In this document: positions 15,138 to 22,431 of the stretch, in pieces
Layout: the number at the start of each line of letters is the position of its first letter
How positions within the stretch are numbered: the first letter of the stretch is position 1
From: CAZDHT01 sp964505325
GTDB taxonomy: Bacteria; Planctomycetota; PUPC01
DNA length: 23,846 nucleotides
Direction: 5' to 3'
NCBI GenBank assembly: GCA_964505325.1
Contig: CAZDHT010000056.1
Span: 1-23,846 of the forward strand
Notes under the pieces: model-generated
What the model was told of the DNA's origin: nothing
The model's input: the letters and a program-made list of their open reading frames with translations, nothing else
Databases searched by the model: none
Made by a program: the position numbers and the translations under genes

Positions 15138-15656
15138 ATGATAACTACGAGACGCAAAAGGGGTTTTACCCTGGTTGAGCTGATGATCGTGCTGGCCATC
15201 ATCGCCATCGTTGCCGCGTTCGCCATCCCGAACCTGATGAAGTCCCGGATGAGCGCGAACGAGACCGGGGCGATCGGGGCGCTGAGAACGATCATGTCCG
15301 CAGAGGCCACGTACATGAACCGGTACGGTGTGTACGGCACGCTGGCGGAACTTTCCGCCGAGGGTCTGATCGACAGTTCGCTGGCCAACGGCAAAAAGTC
15401 CGGCTACTTCTACGGCCAGGTCGACGACGACTCGTCCGAGTATTCCTACTGCTTCGGCACCTGTCCCGTCGAGGACGGCCGCAGCGGTGCGAAAGAGTAC
15501 TGCGTGACCCAGCAGGGCACCATCTACGAAGCGGACCTGGACAGCACCGCCGTGGACGCCGACACCGGTACCGACTGGTCGGACAATGTGGATGTGCCCA
15601 CGGAGTTCACCACGGCGCCCGAAGACAGCGACGACTGGACGCCGATCAGCGAGTAG
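15138..15656 (+). CDS. Type IV pilin / major pseudopilin, second copy
   Basis: Prepilin of 172 residues. ATG at 15138 is preferred over an upstream in-frame start at 15048 because AGGAG at 15125-15129 precedes it by 8 bases and a normal 9-residue leader ending KRG results. The mature start is FTLVELMIVLAIIAIVAAFA, identical to the first copy through the helix, with Glu at +5. The globular part is very similar (NRYGVYGTLAELSAEGLIDS, KSGY, EDGRSGAKEYCVTQ, and the WTPISE end). It differs in its cysteines: the Cys before GSLRAI in copy one is gone, and an extra one appears in FGTCPVEDG. It is a tandem duplicate that has begun to diverge. The two may be major and accessory subunits. Confidence 0.95.
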   Translation: MITTRRKRGFTLVELMIVLAIIAIVAAFAIPNLMKSRMSANETGAIGALRTIMSAEATYMNRYGVYGTLAELSAEGLIDSSLANGKKSGYFYGQVDDDSSEYSYCFGTCPVEDGRSGAKEYCVTQQGTIYEADLDSTAVDADTGTDWSDNVDVPTEFTTAPEDSDDWTPISE

Positions 15657-15659
15657 GCC

Positions 15660-16067
15660 ATGCGTCGGCCGTTTGATAAGCGCATCTGGCAGGCTGTCCG
15701 CACTCGGTCTGGCCGCGCGCTGACTCTGGTCGAGTTGACCGTCGCGCTCGGCATACTGGCCGTGGCGGTGGGATGCCTGATCCAGGCGCTCGGGTACGCC
15801 AGCGTCGGACAGGAGCGCCTGGCCAACCGGCAGCGGGCGCTCGGCACGGCGCGGAACGTGGCCGAGGACGTCCTGCAATGCCAGGGAGACTGGCGGGCGT
15901 TGTGCAGCCAGTATGACGCCTCATCTGACGTCGATGTCACCGTCCAGCACGGCGACGGCGATCCGGGCTCCGGGTGGTCCAGGATCACCGTGCGAGTGGA
16001 TGTGCCATCGCTGACGGGCGGAACCACCGAACAGGTGACGCTGGTCTTTGGCAGGGTGAACAGCTAG
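15660..16067 (+). CDS. Minor pseudopilin, GspI/PilV-like
   Basis: Prepilin-like protein of 135 residues starting three bases after the previous stop. The leader is 20 residues long and the helix begins LTLVELTVALGILAVAVGCL with Glu at +5 (residue 25). The residue before the cleavage site is Ala20 instead of the usual Gly. The short globular part (VAEDVLQCQGDWRALCSQYD, then beta strands ending TEQVTLVFGRVNS) fits the size and layout of GspI-type tip subunits, but the family assignment rests on position and length. It probably joins the next two proteins in a priming tip complex. Its SD is weak, so expression probably depends on coupling to the pilin gene. Confidence 0.8.
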   Translation: MRRPFDKRIWQAVRTRSGRALTLVELTVALGILAVAVGCLIQALGYASVGQERLANRQRALGTARNVAEDVLQCQGDWRALCSQYDASSDVDVTVQHGDGDPGSGWSRITVRVDVPSLTGGTTEQVTLVFGRVNS

Positions 16068-16121
16068 GTCAGGGTCGGCCGAACAAGTGCGCAACGGCCG
16101 CCCACCGCGGAGGGGACTGCC

Positions 16122-16823
16122 TTGAGCCGAACTCGTTCTCGCTCACCGGTCGGCCGGCAAGCCGCTGGACAGGACGGCTTCACTTACGTCGAAGTCACGA
16201 TCTCCCTCGGCCTGCTGGTGGTCGTGATGGGTGCGTTTGTAATAGCCCTGGAGGGCGGGTCGAACGGCCTGGCCACCGGCGCCGCGCGGGGAATGCTCAG
16301 CGCACGGGCCGGCGAGGCGCTGGCGGCGATGGACGCGGATCTCAGAGAGGCGGCGGCGGCGAAGATCACCACTGAGCAGACGGGCCTTCCTGCAAATCAG
16401 TGCGCGGTGGTCTTGCCATGCGCACGAGATAGCAGCGGAGCGTTCGTGGTCAACGGGGCCTACCGGCCTGCGTGGCAGGCTGTGGTGGTGTACTGCCCGC
16501 ACGTGAGCAGCAAGGGGGTCAGCCAACTCCGCCGCTACGTCTATTTCGATCCGACCTACACGTTCCCGTTTCAGGTTCTGGAGATCACCGCAGATACCAT
16601 CCGGCTCCGCGACGCCGGCGGTCAGACGCTGGACGTGGACCGAGAGAGCGGCAACCCCGCGCTCCCGGCGGGCCGGGAGTTTCAGGTTCTGTGCCCCGGT
16701 CTGACGGAGCTGGCAGTGGAAGTCGGCGCGCCGACCAGGCTGTCCATCCAGGCGAGCTGTATGACCCGTCGAAATGTGTCATTGGACATCGAGGCGGAGC
16801 GTTATGTGGCGCACCGGAACTGA
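16122..16823 (+). CDS. Minor pseudopilin, GspJ/PilW-like
   Basis: Prepilin-like protein of 233 residues. The TTG start at 16122 is supported by GGAGGGG ending 6 bases upstream. The leader ends QDG19, followed by FTYVEVTISLGLLVVVMGAF with Glu at +5 (residue 24). The long mature domain (ALAAMDADLREAAAAKI, then beta-rich sequence with several cysteines) matches GspJ/PilW-type tip subunits in size and in the helix region after the membrane segment. It overlaps the next gene by 20 bases if that gene starts at 16804. Function as a minor subunit is inferred from motif and position. Confidence 0.82.
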   Translation: MSRTRSRSPVGRQAAGQDGFTYVEVTISLGLLVVVMGAFVIALEGGSNGLATGAARGMLSARAGEALAAMDADLREAAAAKITTEQTGLPANQCAVVLPCARDSSGAFVVNGAYRPAWQAVVVYCPHVSSKGVSQLRRYVYFDPTYTFPFQVLEITADTIRLRDAGGQTLDVDRESGNPALPAGREFQVLCPGLTELAVEVGAPTRLSIQASCMTRRNVSLDIEAERYVAHRN

Positions 16824-17343
16824 GAGACCACTTCAGCAGTTGCCGGGGCAGGCATTTTTGCCTGCCGAACGGCGGACACGAATGTCCGCCCCACCTGTTC
16901 AGACACCTCCTCAACGGCACGGAGCCGCACTGGTCGTCGTGACCCTGCTGATCTCTGTGCTGTCCGTGTTCGCCCTCGCCGCCGTCAGCTATCTGGTCAA
17001 CTCGCTCCACGGAAACCAGGACCGGACGGCGGAGACCCGCGCCGCATACGTGGCCGAACTTGGGCGGGCCGACGCGTACGCGTATGTGGTGAACCATCCC
17101 GAGGGCACCTGGCCGCACACCCGCGCGCTGACCGCCGTTGTGGACGACCGCGGCGATCCCTGCGGCGAGTATTCCTACACCGTCACAGACCTGACGCTGC
17201 CCGAGCAGAACCAGCGCCGCGCCATCCGAGTGGACGCGTACTGGCCGGATCAGGCCGACCCGGTGGCGGAGCGCCGGCTGAACTTCTGGATGGAGAAGAA
17301 CGGCGAAACGTGGGGCATCAACGCGTGGACGCTTGGAGACTAG
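16804..17343 (+). CDS. Minor pseudopilin, PilX/GspK-like, with repeat-derived N-terminal tail
   Basis: Protein of 179 residues. The membrane helix follows HG40 and reads AALVVVTLLISVLSVFALAA, the PilX/GspK style in which +5 is not Glu. Downstream is a short alpha/beta region (TRAAYVAELGRADAYAYVVN to NFWMEKNGETWGINAWTLGD), much shorter than GspK and closer to PilX. The start is uncertain. ATG at 16804 has GGAG 4 bases upstream and overlaps the preceding gene; ATG at 16882 has no clear SD and lies inside a palindromic repeat. With the first start, residues 15-29 are encoded by that repeat. It is the last of the pilin block and is followed 38 bases on by pilM. Confidence 0.78.
   Translation: MWRTGTERPLQQLPGQAFLPAERRTRMSAPPVQTPPQRHGAALVVVTLLISVLSVFALAAVSYLVNSLHGNQDRTAETRAAYVAELGRADAYAYVVNHPEGTWPHTRALTAVVDDRGDPCGEYSYTVTDLTLPEQNQRRAIRVDAYWPDQADPVAERRLNFWMEKNGETWGINAWTLGD
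16845..16893. repeat. Double-palindrome interspersed repeat inside the PilX/GspK-like gene
   Basis: Two perfect 8-bp hairpins lie four bases apart. GGCAGGCA (16847-16854) pairs with TGCCTGCC (16859-16866) around TTTT. GGCGGACA (16871-16878) pairs with TGTCCGCC (16883-16890) around CGAA. GGGGC at the left edge and GCCCC at the right edge are also complementary, so the whole unit can fold as a cruciform. The layout is that of a REP-like dispersed element. Confidence 0.75.
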
Positions 17344-17381
17344 GACGCCCGCAGCCGCCTGGCAATAACAGAGGACGAGAT

Positions 17382-18362
17382 GTGATTGGAAGAAGGAACA
17401 AGATCCCGGAGGCGCTCGGCATCCACGTGGGCCGCGACACGCTGACCATCGCCCGCGTGGCGAAGCGAGCCGGGGAACTCGAACTGCTGCAACTGGTCCA
17501 CGAGCCCTTGGCCCGCGACCCCGGCGGCTGGCCGGTCGAGCTCGTCGGAGAGAAGCTGCGAAAGGCCAGGAAGCGAATCAACCTGAAGGCCGAGCAGGCG
17601 AAGATCACGTTGTCGAGTGACTTGGCGCCCACGCATTTCTTTGTGATGCCGCCGATCACGGGCGATCAGCTCGACGAAGCTCTCAAGCTCCAACTTCAGA
17701 ACAAATGGGGCAATACAGGCTCGGAGCTGAGCTATCAATTCCAGATTGTCGAGAAGCGCGGCGAGCGCTGCCGGATCTTTGCCCCCAGCATCCCGACCGA
17801 GAGACTCCGGCTGATCCTCGGATCGTTCCTCGACGTGAACTGTATGATCGACTGGATGGAGGTGGAGGGCGTTTCGCTGGCCAACCTGTTCGTCTACTCC
17901 GGGCTGGCCGGGACCAAGCCGGTCGGCGCGCTGCAGGTCGGCTCCAACTGGGCCGAAATCCATATTCTGCGCCAGAAGCAGATCGTGCTGTCGCGCGCCA
18001 TCGGCAAACTGGAGAGCGATCCCTCCCAGACGGACAGCGGCACGCAGACCCGGGTGGAAGCCGGCGGGCCTGGCGCGGAGATCGAAGCTCCGAGCCTCAG
18101 CTCGTCCTACATGGGACGCGTGGCGCGGGAGGCGAACAAGACTCTGGACTACTTCGAGATCGAGCTGCTGTCCCCGGCCGTCGAGCGCCTGATCCTGGTC
18201 GGCGAAACGGCCGGCTCGGCCGGGCTGCCCGGGTTCCTTGCGGAAGAGCTGGAACTCGAGGTCGACGTATTGGACACCGGGAACAGAATGCACGACGCGA
18301 CCGGGATGTACCAGGCGAACGTGCACGGCCTCGCGGTGGCCGCGGCCATAGGCGAAGGATGA
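17382..18362 (+). CDS. pilM: PilM/GspL-like cytoplasmic actin-fold protein with degenerate nucleotide site
   Basis: Protein of 326 residues, start GTG at 17382 with GAGGA 6 bases upstream; the longer frame from 17310 overlaps the previous gene and has no SD. It has the PilM/GspL layout of an actin-like fold: LGIHVGRDTLTIARV at the N-terminus, a central SNWAEIHIL strand pair, and a C-terminal LILVGETAGSAGLPGFLAEE. PilM binds the N-terminus of PilN and links the inner-membrane complex to the ATPase. In active PilM the first loop reads like G(I/L)D(I/L)G; here Asp is His15, and the second phosphate-loop position is Gln185. Nucleotide binding may be lost, making it GspL-like in function. pilN follows 4 bases later. 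Confidence 0.82.
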   Translation: MIGRRNKIPEALGIHVGRDTLTIARVAKRAGELELLQLVHEPLARDPGGWPVELVGEKLRKARKRINLKAEQAKITLSSDLAPTHFFVMPPITGDQLDEALKLQLQNKWGNTGSELSYQFQIVEKRGERCRIFAPSIPTERLRLILGSFLDVNCMIDWMEVEGVSLANLFVYSGLAGTKPVGALQVGSNWAEIHILRQKQIVLSRAIGKLESDPSQTDSGTQTRVEAGGPGAEIEAPSLSSSYMGRVAREANKTLDYFEIELLSPAVERLILVGETAGSAGLPGFLAEELELEVDVLDTGNRMHDATGMYQANVHGLAVAAAIGEG

Positions 18363-18366
18363 CCGA

Positions 18367-18996
18367 GTGAGAATCAACCTGATTCCACGGGAGCTTCAAC
18401 CCACCCGGCCGAGCCCGGTCCCCTACATGTTCCTGGGCGGGCTGGTGGCGATCAGCGCAATATGGTCGCTCACGCAGCTCGCGGCGATGTCCGCCGCGCA
18501 GAACGAGACCGAAGACTTCACTGGCCAGCACCGGAAACTTCGCAGGCAACTGTCCGTGTACAAAGAACTGCCGGGCCGGCTGGCGCACGCGGAAAGCGAA
18601 CGCGACCTGTTGAAACTGAAGGCCGCGGCCGTCACGGCGCTCATCCACAGCGGCTTCACATGCTCAAACATTCTGCAGGCGGTGGCCGAGACCACCCCGG
18701 CCGAACTGAGGCTCACCGGATTCTCCCTCGACGTCGCCAAGGGAACCGCCACCCTCATCGGCTACGGAAGCGAAGAGAAAGCCGACATCGACGTTGCGGC
18801 CTTTCTCCGTGCACTGAACATGAACAAGGGCATCCTGGCGGCGTTCAGCAGCGTACGACTCGACTACTGCAATAGCGCCAAGCAGGGAGAGATCGCGGTG
18901 AAGCGGTTCTCCATTTCGATGGGGTTCCGCGAGGACAAACTGAAACAACTGATCCGGGAGGCCACCGGATCGGGCGGCGAGGAAGGTAATGGCTAG
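18367..18996 (+). CDS. pilN: PilN-like inner-membrane assembly protein
   Basis: Bitopic protein of 209 residues that should partner PilM and PilO. GTG at 18367 follows GAAGGA at a good distance. The N-terminus MRINLIPREL is the PilM-binding motif of PilN (consensus near INLLPWRE). One membrane helix (about 19-40), a coiled coil (about 45-85, ETEDFTGQHRKLRRQLSVYK) and a ferredoxin-like domain (LQAVAETTPAELRLTGFSLD, then IDVAAFLRALN) follow in the usual PilN order. The end overlaps pilO by 8 bases. Confidence 0.88.
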   Translation: MRINLIPRELQPTRPSPVPYMFLGGLVAISAIWSLTQLAAMSAAQNETEDFTGQHRKLRRQLSVYKELPGRLAHAESERDLLKLKAAAVTALIHSGFTCSNILQAVAETTPAELRLTGFSLDVAKGTATLIGYGSEEKADIDVAAFLRALNMNKGILAAFSSVRLDYCNSAKQGEIAVKRFSISMGFREDKLKQLIREATGSGGEEGNG

Positions 18997-19600
18997 AAAG
19001 ACCGTAGTGCGGCACAAGGATATCATCATCTCGAGCTGCCTTGGGGCCCTCGACATCGCCGCTGTGGTTCTGCTCCAGGTCATGCTCGTCATGCCGGCGA
19101 CCTCGGCCGCAAGACTCTCCGGGGCCAAGGTGGCGGAGTTGGTCCAGAAGCTGGAGAAGAACATCACAAACCAGAAGAAACTCGAGAAGACCGAGCAACA
19201 GAACACCGAAACGAAGTCGAGCCTGGCGGGGTTCGACAAGCGCGTTCCTATCAAGAGCGGGATCGCCGCGCTGTTCGCCGACGTGCTCCGATCTGCCGAT
19301 CAGAATGGCCTTAGAATCTTCCAGACCCAGCCGAAGGAGTCGAGCATCCTCGGCCAGGGATTCTACAGATTCCCCTACGAACTCGACGTCCAGGGGGACT
19401 ACCACGCGGTTGGGCGCTTCCTCAGCGGCGTCGAGTCCCACGCCAGCTTCATGCAGGTCGTGCGGGTCGACCTCACCCCCTCGGACGTAGACAACGTGCG
19501 GCTGAAAGTTCTGCTCCATCTGTACGGGGCGGCCGAAGAGGCGACCGGAAAGGAGGAACAGGGCAAGCCCGCCCCGCCCGCAGTCGGCAAAAAGTCCTAG
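18989..19600 (+). CDS. pilO: PilO-like inner-membrane assembly protein
   Basis: Bitopic protein of 203 residues. A cytoplasmic basic tail (ARKTVVRHKD), one membrane helix (about 12-36), a coiled coil (about 45-75, KVAELVQKLEKNITNQKK) and a ferredoxin-like domain (IAALFADVLRSADQNGLRIF, then FPYELDVQGDYHAVGRFLSG and MQVVRVDLTP) match PilO/GspM. It should heterodimerise with PilN. ATG at 18989 follows GGAAGG and overlaps pilN, implying coupling. A Pro/Lys tail ends the protein. It is the last gene of the machine operon; the next gene has its own leader. Confidence 0.87.
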   Translation: MARKTVVRHKDIIISSCLGALDIAAVVLLQVMLVMPATSAARLSGAKVAELVQKLEKNITNQKKLEKTEQQNTETKSSLAGFDKRVPIKSGIAALFADVLRSADQNGLRIFQTQPKESSILGQGFYRFPYELDVQGDYHAVGRFLSGVESHASFMQVVRVDLTPSDVDNVRLKVLLHLYGAAEEATGKEEQGKPAPPAVGKKS

Positions 19601-19667
19601 CCGAATGACCTGACATCGGCTCTCCTTTCGCGGTCAGAACAGACTGTCCTCCGAACACGGTTTGCGG

Positions 19668-19748
19668 TAGAATCGTCCTCCCCCGAGGGTTGCCGCACCG
19701 GGGGCAACACAAGGGAGGTCCCTCGGCCGATCAAAGGAGGACAGCGGG
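19668..19748 (+). promoter_or_regulatory. Possible -10 element and structured leader of the lyase gene
   Basis: TAGAAT at 19668-19673 is a good -10, without a clear -35. Transcription would start near 19680, just before a nested structure: outer CCGAGGG (19683-19689) pairs with CCCTCGG (19720-19726), enclosing TTGCC (19690-19694) with GGCAA (19703-19707). The Shine-Dalgarno AGGAGG at 19735-19740 lies outside the stem. A 5' stabilising hairpin or a regulated leader is possible. Confidence 0.4.
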
Positions 19749-21695
19749 ATGAGATTCCTGATCGCTTGGCTGCTGACATTGAGCTTGGGGTCGGCGTTCG
19801 CCGCCGAGCGGGGCGCACCGGTGCCCGCGGTGCGCCCGGAGCGGCCGCGGATCTTTCTCCGCGCCGAGGCGTGGGACGGCCCGTCCCTCGAGAAGATCCG
19901 TCAGTGGATGAAGCTCCCCGAGTACCAGAAGCGGGCGAAAAAGTTGACCAAGTTCCCACGCCTGATGAACCACGCGGCGAACTACCTCATCACCGGCGAC
20001 GAGGAAGCCGGCAAGAAGGCCGTTGCCGGGCTCAAGAAGTTCAAGATCACCGGCACCAACACCGTCCGCGGCGACGGCGCGCAGCAGCTTGCCGCGCTCT
20101 ACGACTGGCTTCGCGACCACCCCGACTTCGACGAGGCCGGCCGCAAAGAGCGCATTCAGTACATGGAGTCCTGGGGCGACCGCTTCGTGGCGCACCTGAA
20201 GAAGGGCGGCGAGACGCCGTTCTACTCGCGCCTCTCGGCCGTGCTGTCCGGCCTCGCCTGCCTCGGGCTCGCCCTCCATGGCGACAGCCCCAAGGCCGAC
20301 GAGTACGTCCGCACCGCACAGGCGTTCCTCGTCGAGAAGTTCGGCACGATCCGCGAGGTCGAGGACGGCGCCTCCGGCGGCGGCGGGTACGCCATCCACT
20401 GGGAGTTCAAGCACCTCGCCCGCATGGTGGCTGCGTTTCGCAGCGCCACCGACTGGGACGCCGCCAGGTGGATCGAGAAGAACCAGGGCGACTGGCTCCG
20501 ACGCCAGATGCTCTGGCAAATCTGGATGACCTACCCCAACGGCTGGTTCGTCAAGGAAGGCGACCTGTGGGGTGACATGACCGACCGCGACCAGTACCGC
20601 ATCGGCCTCGATGCCGTGGAGAGCACCTACCGCACCGGCTTTGGCCGCACGTTCGCCGACCAGGTGGCGAAGCGCTGGCCCGTCTGGGACGGCTGGCCCA
20701 GCGACTACCACGCCGAGTACGTCTGGAACTTCTTCCTCTTCAACGACCCCGAGATCAAGCCGCGGCCGCTGAGCGACCTCGGCCGCGCTGCGGTCTTCAG
20801 CCCCAACCTGCACGGGTTCGTCTGCTGGCGCGACTCGTGGGAGCCGGACGCGACGATCATCCACTTCATGTGCGGCGACAACGTCGACCACCATGGCACC
20901 CGCGACGCCGGCAAGTTCATGGTCTACAAGCGCACGCCACTCGCCATCAAGGCCGGCGCCTACATCGGCTACATGACCAAGCACCACCGCTACTACAAGT
21001 CCGTCTGGAGCAGCAACGTCGTGCTCTTCACCGGCGGCGCGCAGCACCTCGGTGACCAGCCGTACGTGGACTTCGACGGCACCCCCTCCTGGAAGACCTG
21101 GAAGGCGAAGCGCGACCGCCACAAGCACCCGGCCACCGGCGTGCTGCTCAAGACAGAGGCGAACGACAAGTTCGCCCGCGCCCTCGGCGACCTGTCCGGC
21201 TCGCTTCGCGGCGGGTCGAAATGGACGCGCGAGCTGGTCTTCCTCGGCTACAAGTACTTGCTCGTCCTTGACCGCTGCAAGCCCGGCGCGGACATCAAGA
21301 CGCGCTGGACGCTGCACAGCATCAACCAGCCGAAGATCGACGACATGACCGCGATCATCGACAACGGGCCGGGACGGCTCTTCTGCCGCACGCTGCTGCC
21401 CAAAGACGCGGCACTCAGCACGGTCGGCGGCCCCGGCCACGAATGCGACTACAACGGCGACAACCGCGTGCCTCGGGGCAAGAAGACGCCGTCGCCGTCC
21501 ATGCGCGTCGGCGCCTGGCGGCTCGACGTCGCGCCGGCAAAGCCCGGCGCCGAGACCGTCTACCTGCACGTGCTGTACCCGACCGACACCGGAACGAACG
21601 CGATGCCGGGCTGCTCGGTGGAGAAGAAGGAGGGCAAGCTCGTGGTCAAGGTCGGTGGCCTGACGCACCCGTTCGCCGACGACGAGAAGAAATGA
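19749..21695 (+). CDS. Secreted heparinase II/III-like polysaccharide lyase
   Basis: Secreted protein of 648 residues. The signal peptide MRFLIAWLLTLSLGSAFA gives an export-ready N-terminus, and AGGAGG lies 8 bases upstream of the ATG. The N-terminal two thirds (about 60-340) is helical with Trp/Tyr-rich stretches (GGGGYAIHWEFKHL, then GDLWGDMTDRDQYRIGLDAV), consistent with the alpha/alpha toroid of such lyases. The segment from about 375 (CGDNVDHHGTRDAGKFMVYK) matches the heparinase II/III core, where a His pair and following Asp precede a beta-sandwich that fills the C-terminal part. Lyases of this fold cleave uronic-acid polysaccharides by beta-elimination; the actual substrate cannot be read from sequence. 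It follows the pilus/secretion operon by 148 bases and is a natural candidate cargo. Codon use is more C-ending than in the operon. Confidence 0.75.
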   Translation: MRFLIAWLLTLSLGSAFAAERGAPVPAVRPERPRIFLRAEAWDGPSLEKIRQWMKLPEYQKRAKKLTKFPRLMNHAANYLITGDEEAGKKAVAGLKKFKITGTNTVRGDGAQQLAALYDWLRDHPDFDEAGRKERIQYMESWGDRFVAHLKKGGETPFYSRLSAVLSGLACLGLALHGDSPKADEYVRTAQAFLVEKFGTIREVEDGASGGGGYAIHWEFKHLARMVAAFRSATDWDAARWIEKNQGDWLRRQMLWQIWMTYPNGWFVKEGDLWGDMTDRDQYRIGLDAVESTYRTGFGRTFADQVAKRWPVWDGWPSDYHAEYVWNFFLFNDPEIKPRPLSDLGRAAVFSPNLHGFVCWRDSWEPDATIIHFMCGDNVDHHGTRDAGKFMVYKRTPLAIKAGAYIGYMTKHHRYYKSVWSSNVVLFTGGAQHLGDQPYVDFDGTPSWKTWKAKRDRHKHPATGVLLKTEANDKFARALGDLSGSLRGGSKWTRELVFLGYKYLLVLDRCKPGADIKTRWTLHSINQPKIDDMTAIIDNGPGRLFCRTLLPKDAALSTVGGPGHECDYNGDNRVPRGKKTPSPSMRVGAWRLDVAPAKPGAETVYLHVLYPTDTGTNAMPGCSVEKKEGKLVVKVGGLTHPFADDEKK

Positions 21696-22017
21696 AAGCC
21701 AAGGGGATTCTCGGATGTCTTCCGTTGGCGAGCGTGTCCGCCTCTGCCACAGAGGTGATGCTTACTGCTAAACCATCCATGCCATCACCGTCGGCAAAGG
21801 CGGCGCGCTCTGCGTGCTCTATGCCGCCGACCGGGGTCCCAGGCAGATGCAGGCCAAGAGCAACTGGAAGAAGCGCCAGACCGGGCAGCCGGCCCGAAGG
21901 CCACTCCCGGAACTCCAGGACAGCTGGCTCGCGGCCCAAACAAGTACCATGATAATACATTCTGACGCATCCGTGTACCGTCGTCGTATCTCCTTCCGAA
22001 GCCTTCACTTATCGTGA
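21692..22017 (+). pseudogene. Probable decayed gene for a small exported protein
   Basis: An ATG at 21692 overlaps the lyase stop (ATGA), and the frame begins with a convincing signal peptide (MKAKGILGCLPLASVSASA, then TEVMLT). Soon after, near 21775, this frame turns into Arg/Ser/Pro-rich sequence of the type seen in shadow frames. A neighbouring frame becomes protein-like instead (HAITVGKGGALCVLYAADRG, then QMQAKSNWKKRQTGQP) and runs to a stop at 22015-22017. One frameshift would join the two. No family was recognised. A short real gene ending at 21952 is the alternative. Confidence 0.35.
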
Positions 22018-22170
22018 CATCTGGGCCGGGCGCGCTGCAAGATGATACATCCCGGCGGCCCGGTGTGTCCCGTCGCGGGCCCGCATCCGCGCATTTCTTC
22101 CTTTCGTTAATTCTTGCAGAAACATACGTTAGAACGTTCCGGTGATTTTTCTCGCCCGAGTTGCGTGCCG

Positions 22171-22185
22171 TGGCACGCGTGTTGC
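22171..22185 (+). promoter_or_regulatory. Sigma-54 (RpoN) promoter, consensus -24/-12
   Basis: TGGCAC at 22171-22176 and TTGC at 22182-22185 are separated by exactly five bases, a full match to TGGCAC-N5-TTGC with GG and GC at correct spacing. Transcription should start near 22196. The gene downstream is a pilin-like protein, and pilin genes are RpoN-dependent in several phyla. An enhancer-binding regulator is required but is not in the window. Confidence 0.85.
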
Positions 22186-22195
22186 GCGCAAAAAA

Positions 22196-22422
22196 GTGCA
22201 AAGGCCCAGGAGAGGGCCGCTAGGGGGTGCTTGACGCTGAGCAGCCTGGGACGACACTCGCCCGAGCGCGGGGGCGCTATGATGGCCGGGCAGACCCGAT
22301 TGCCGGTTTCGCATAGGACCGTCGTGGGATTCCCGCACCCGGAAAGACTTCCGGCTTCCTGCCCAAGGGGCGAATCGGCGCGAGTTCTCTTATTCATTGC
22401 TCGGCGCTGACCGAGCAGGAGG
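22196..22422 (+). promoter_or_regulatory. Long structured 5' leader of the pilin-like gene
   Basis: From the predicted start the RNA can form GGCCC/GGGCC (22203-22207 with 22214-22218), a GC-rich stem near 22260-22275, CCGGAA/TTCCGG around AGAC (22339-22344 with 22349-22354), and GCTCGG/CCGAGC (22399-22404 with 22411-22416). The last stem ends directly against the Shine-Dalgarno AGGAGG at 22417-22422. The 22196-22296 part shares short strings with the GEMM c-di-GMP riboswitch but not all of its parts. Structured-leader status is well supported; ligand binding is not. Confidence 0.5.
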
Positions 22423-22431
22423 AAACATAGC

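Larger units (their letters stand above)
21696..22431. other. 736-base region between the lyase and the solitary pilin-like gene
   Basis: The left 320 bases hold the probable gene remnant. The stretch 22018-22150 shows nothing recognised beyond AT-richer sequence. From 22171 the region holds a sigma-54 promoter, a leader with several stem-loops, and the ribosome binding site of the next gene. No intact gene is supported inside it. Confidence 0.6.

Noticed and set aside
19731..21668. 645-codon minus-strand frame across the lyase
   Set aside because: Val/Ala/Gly/Asp-rich shadow. The plus strand has a signal peptide, SD and lyase motifs.
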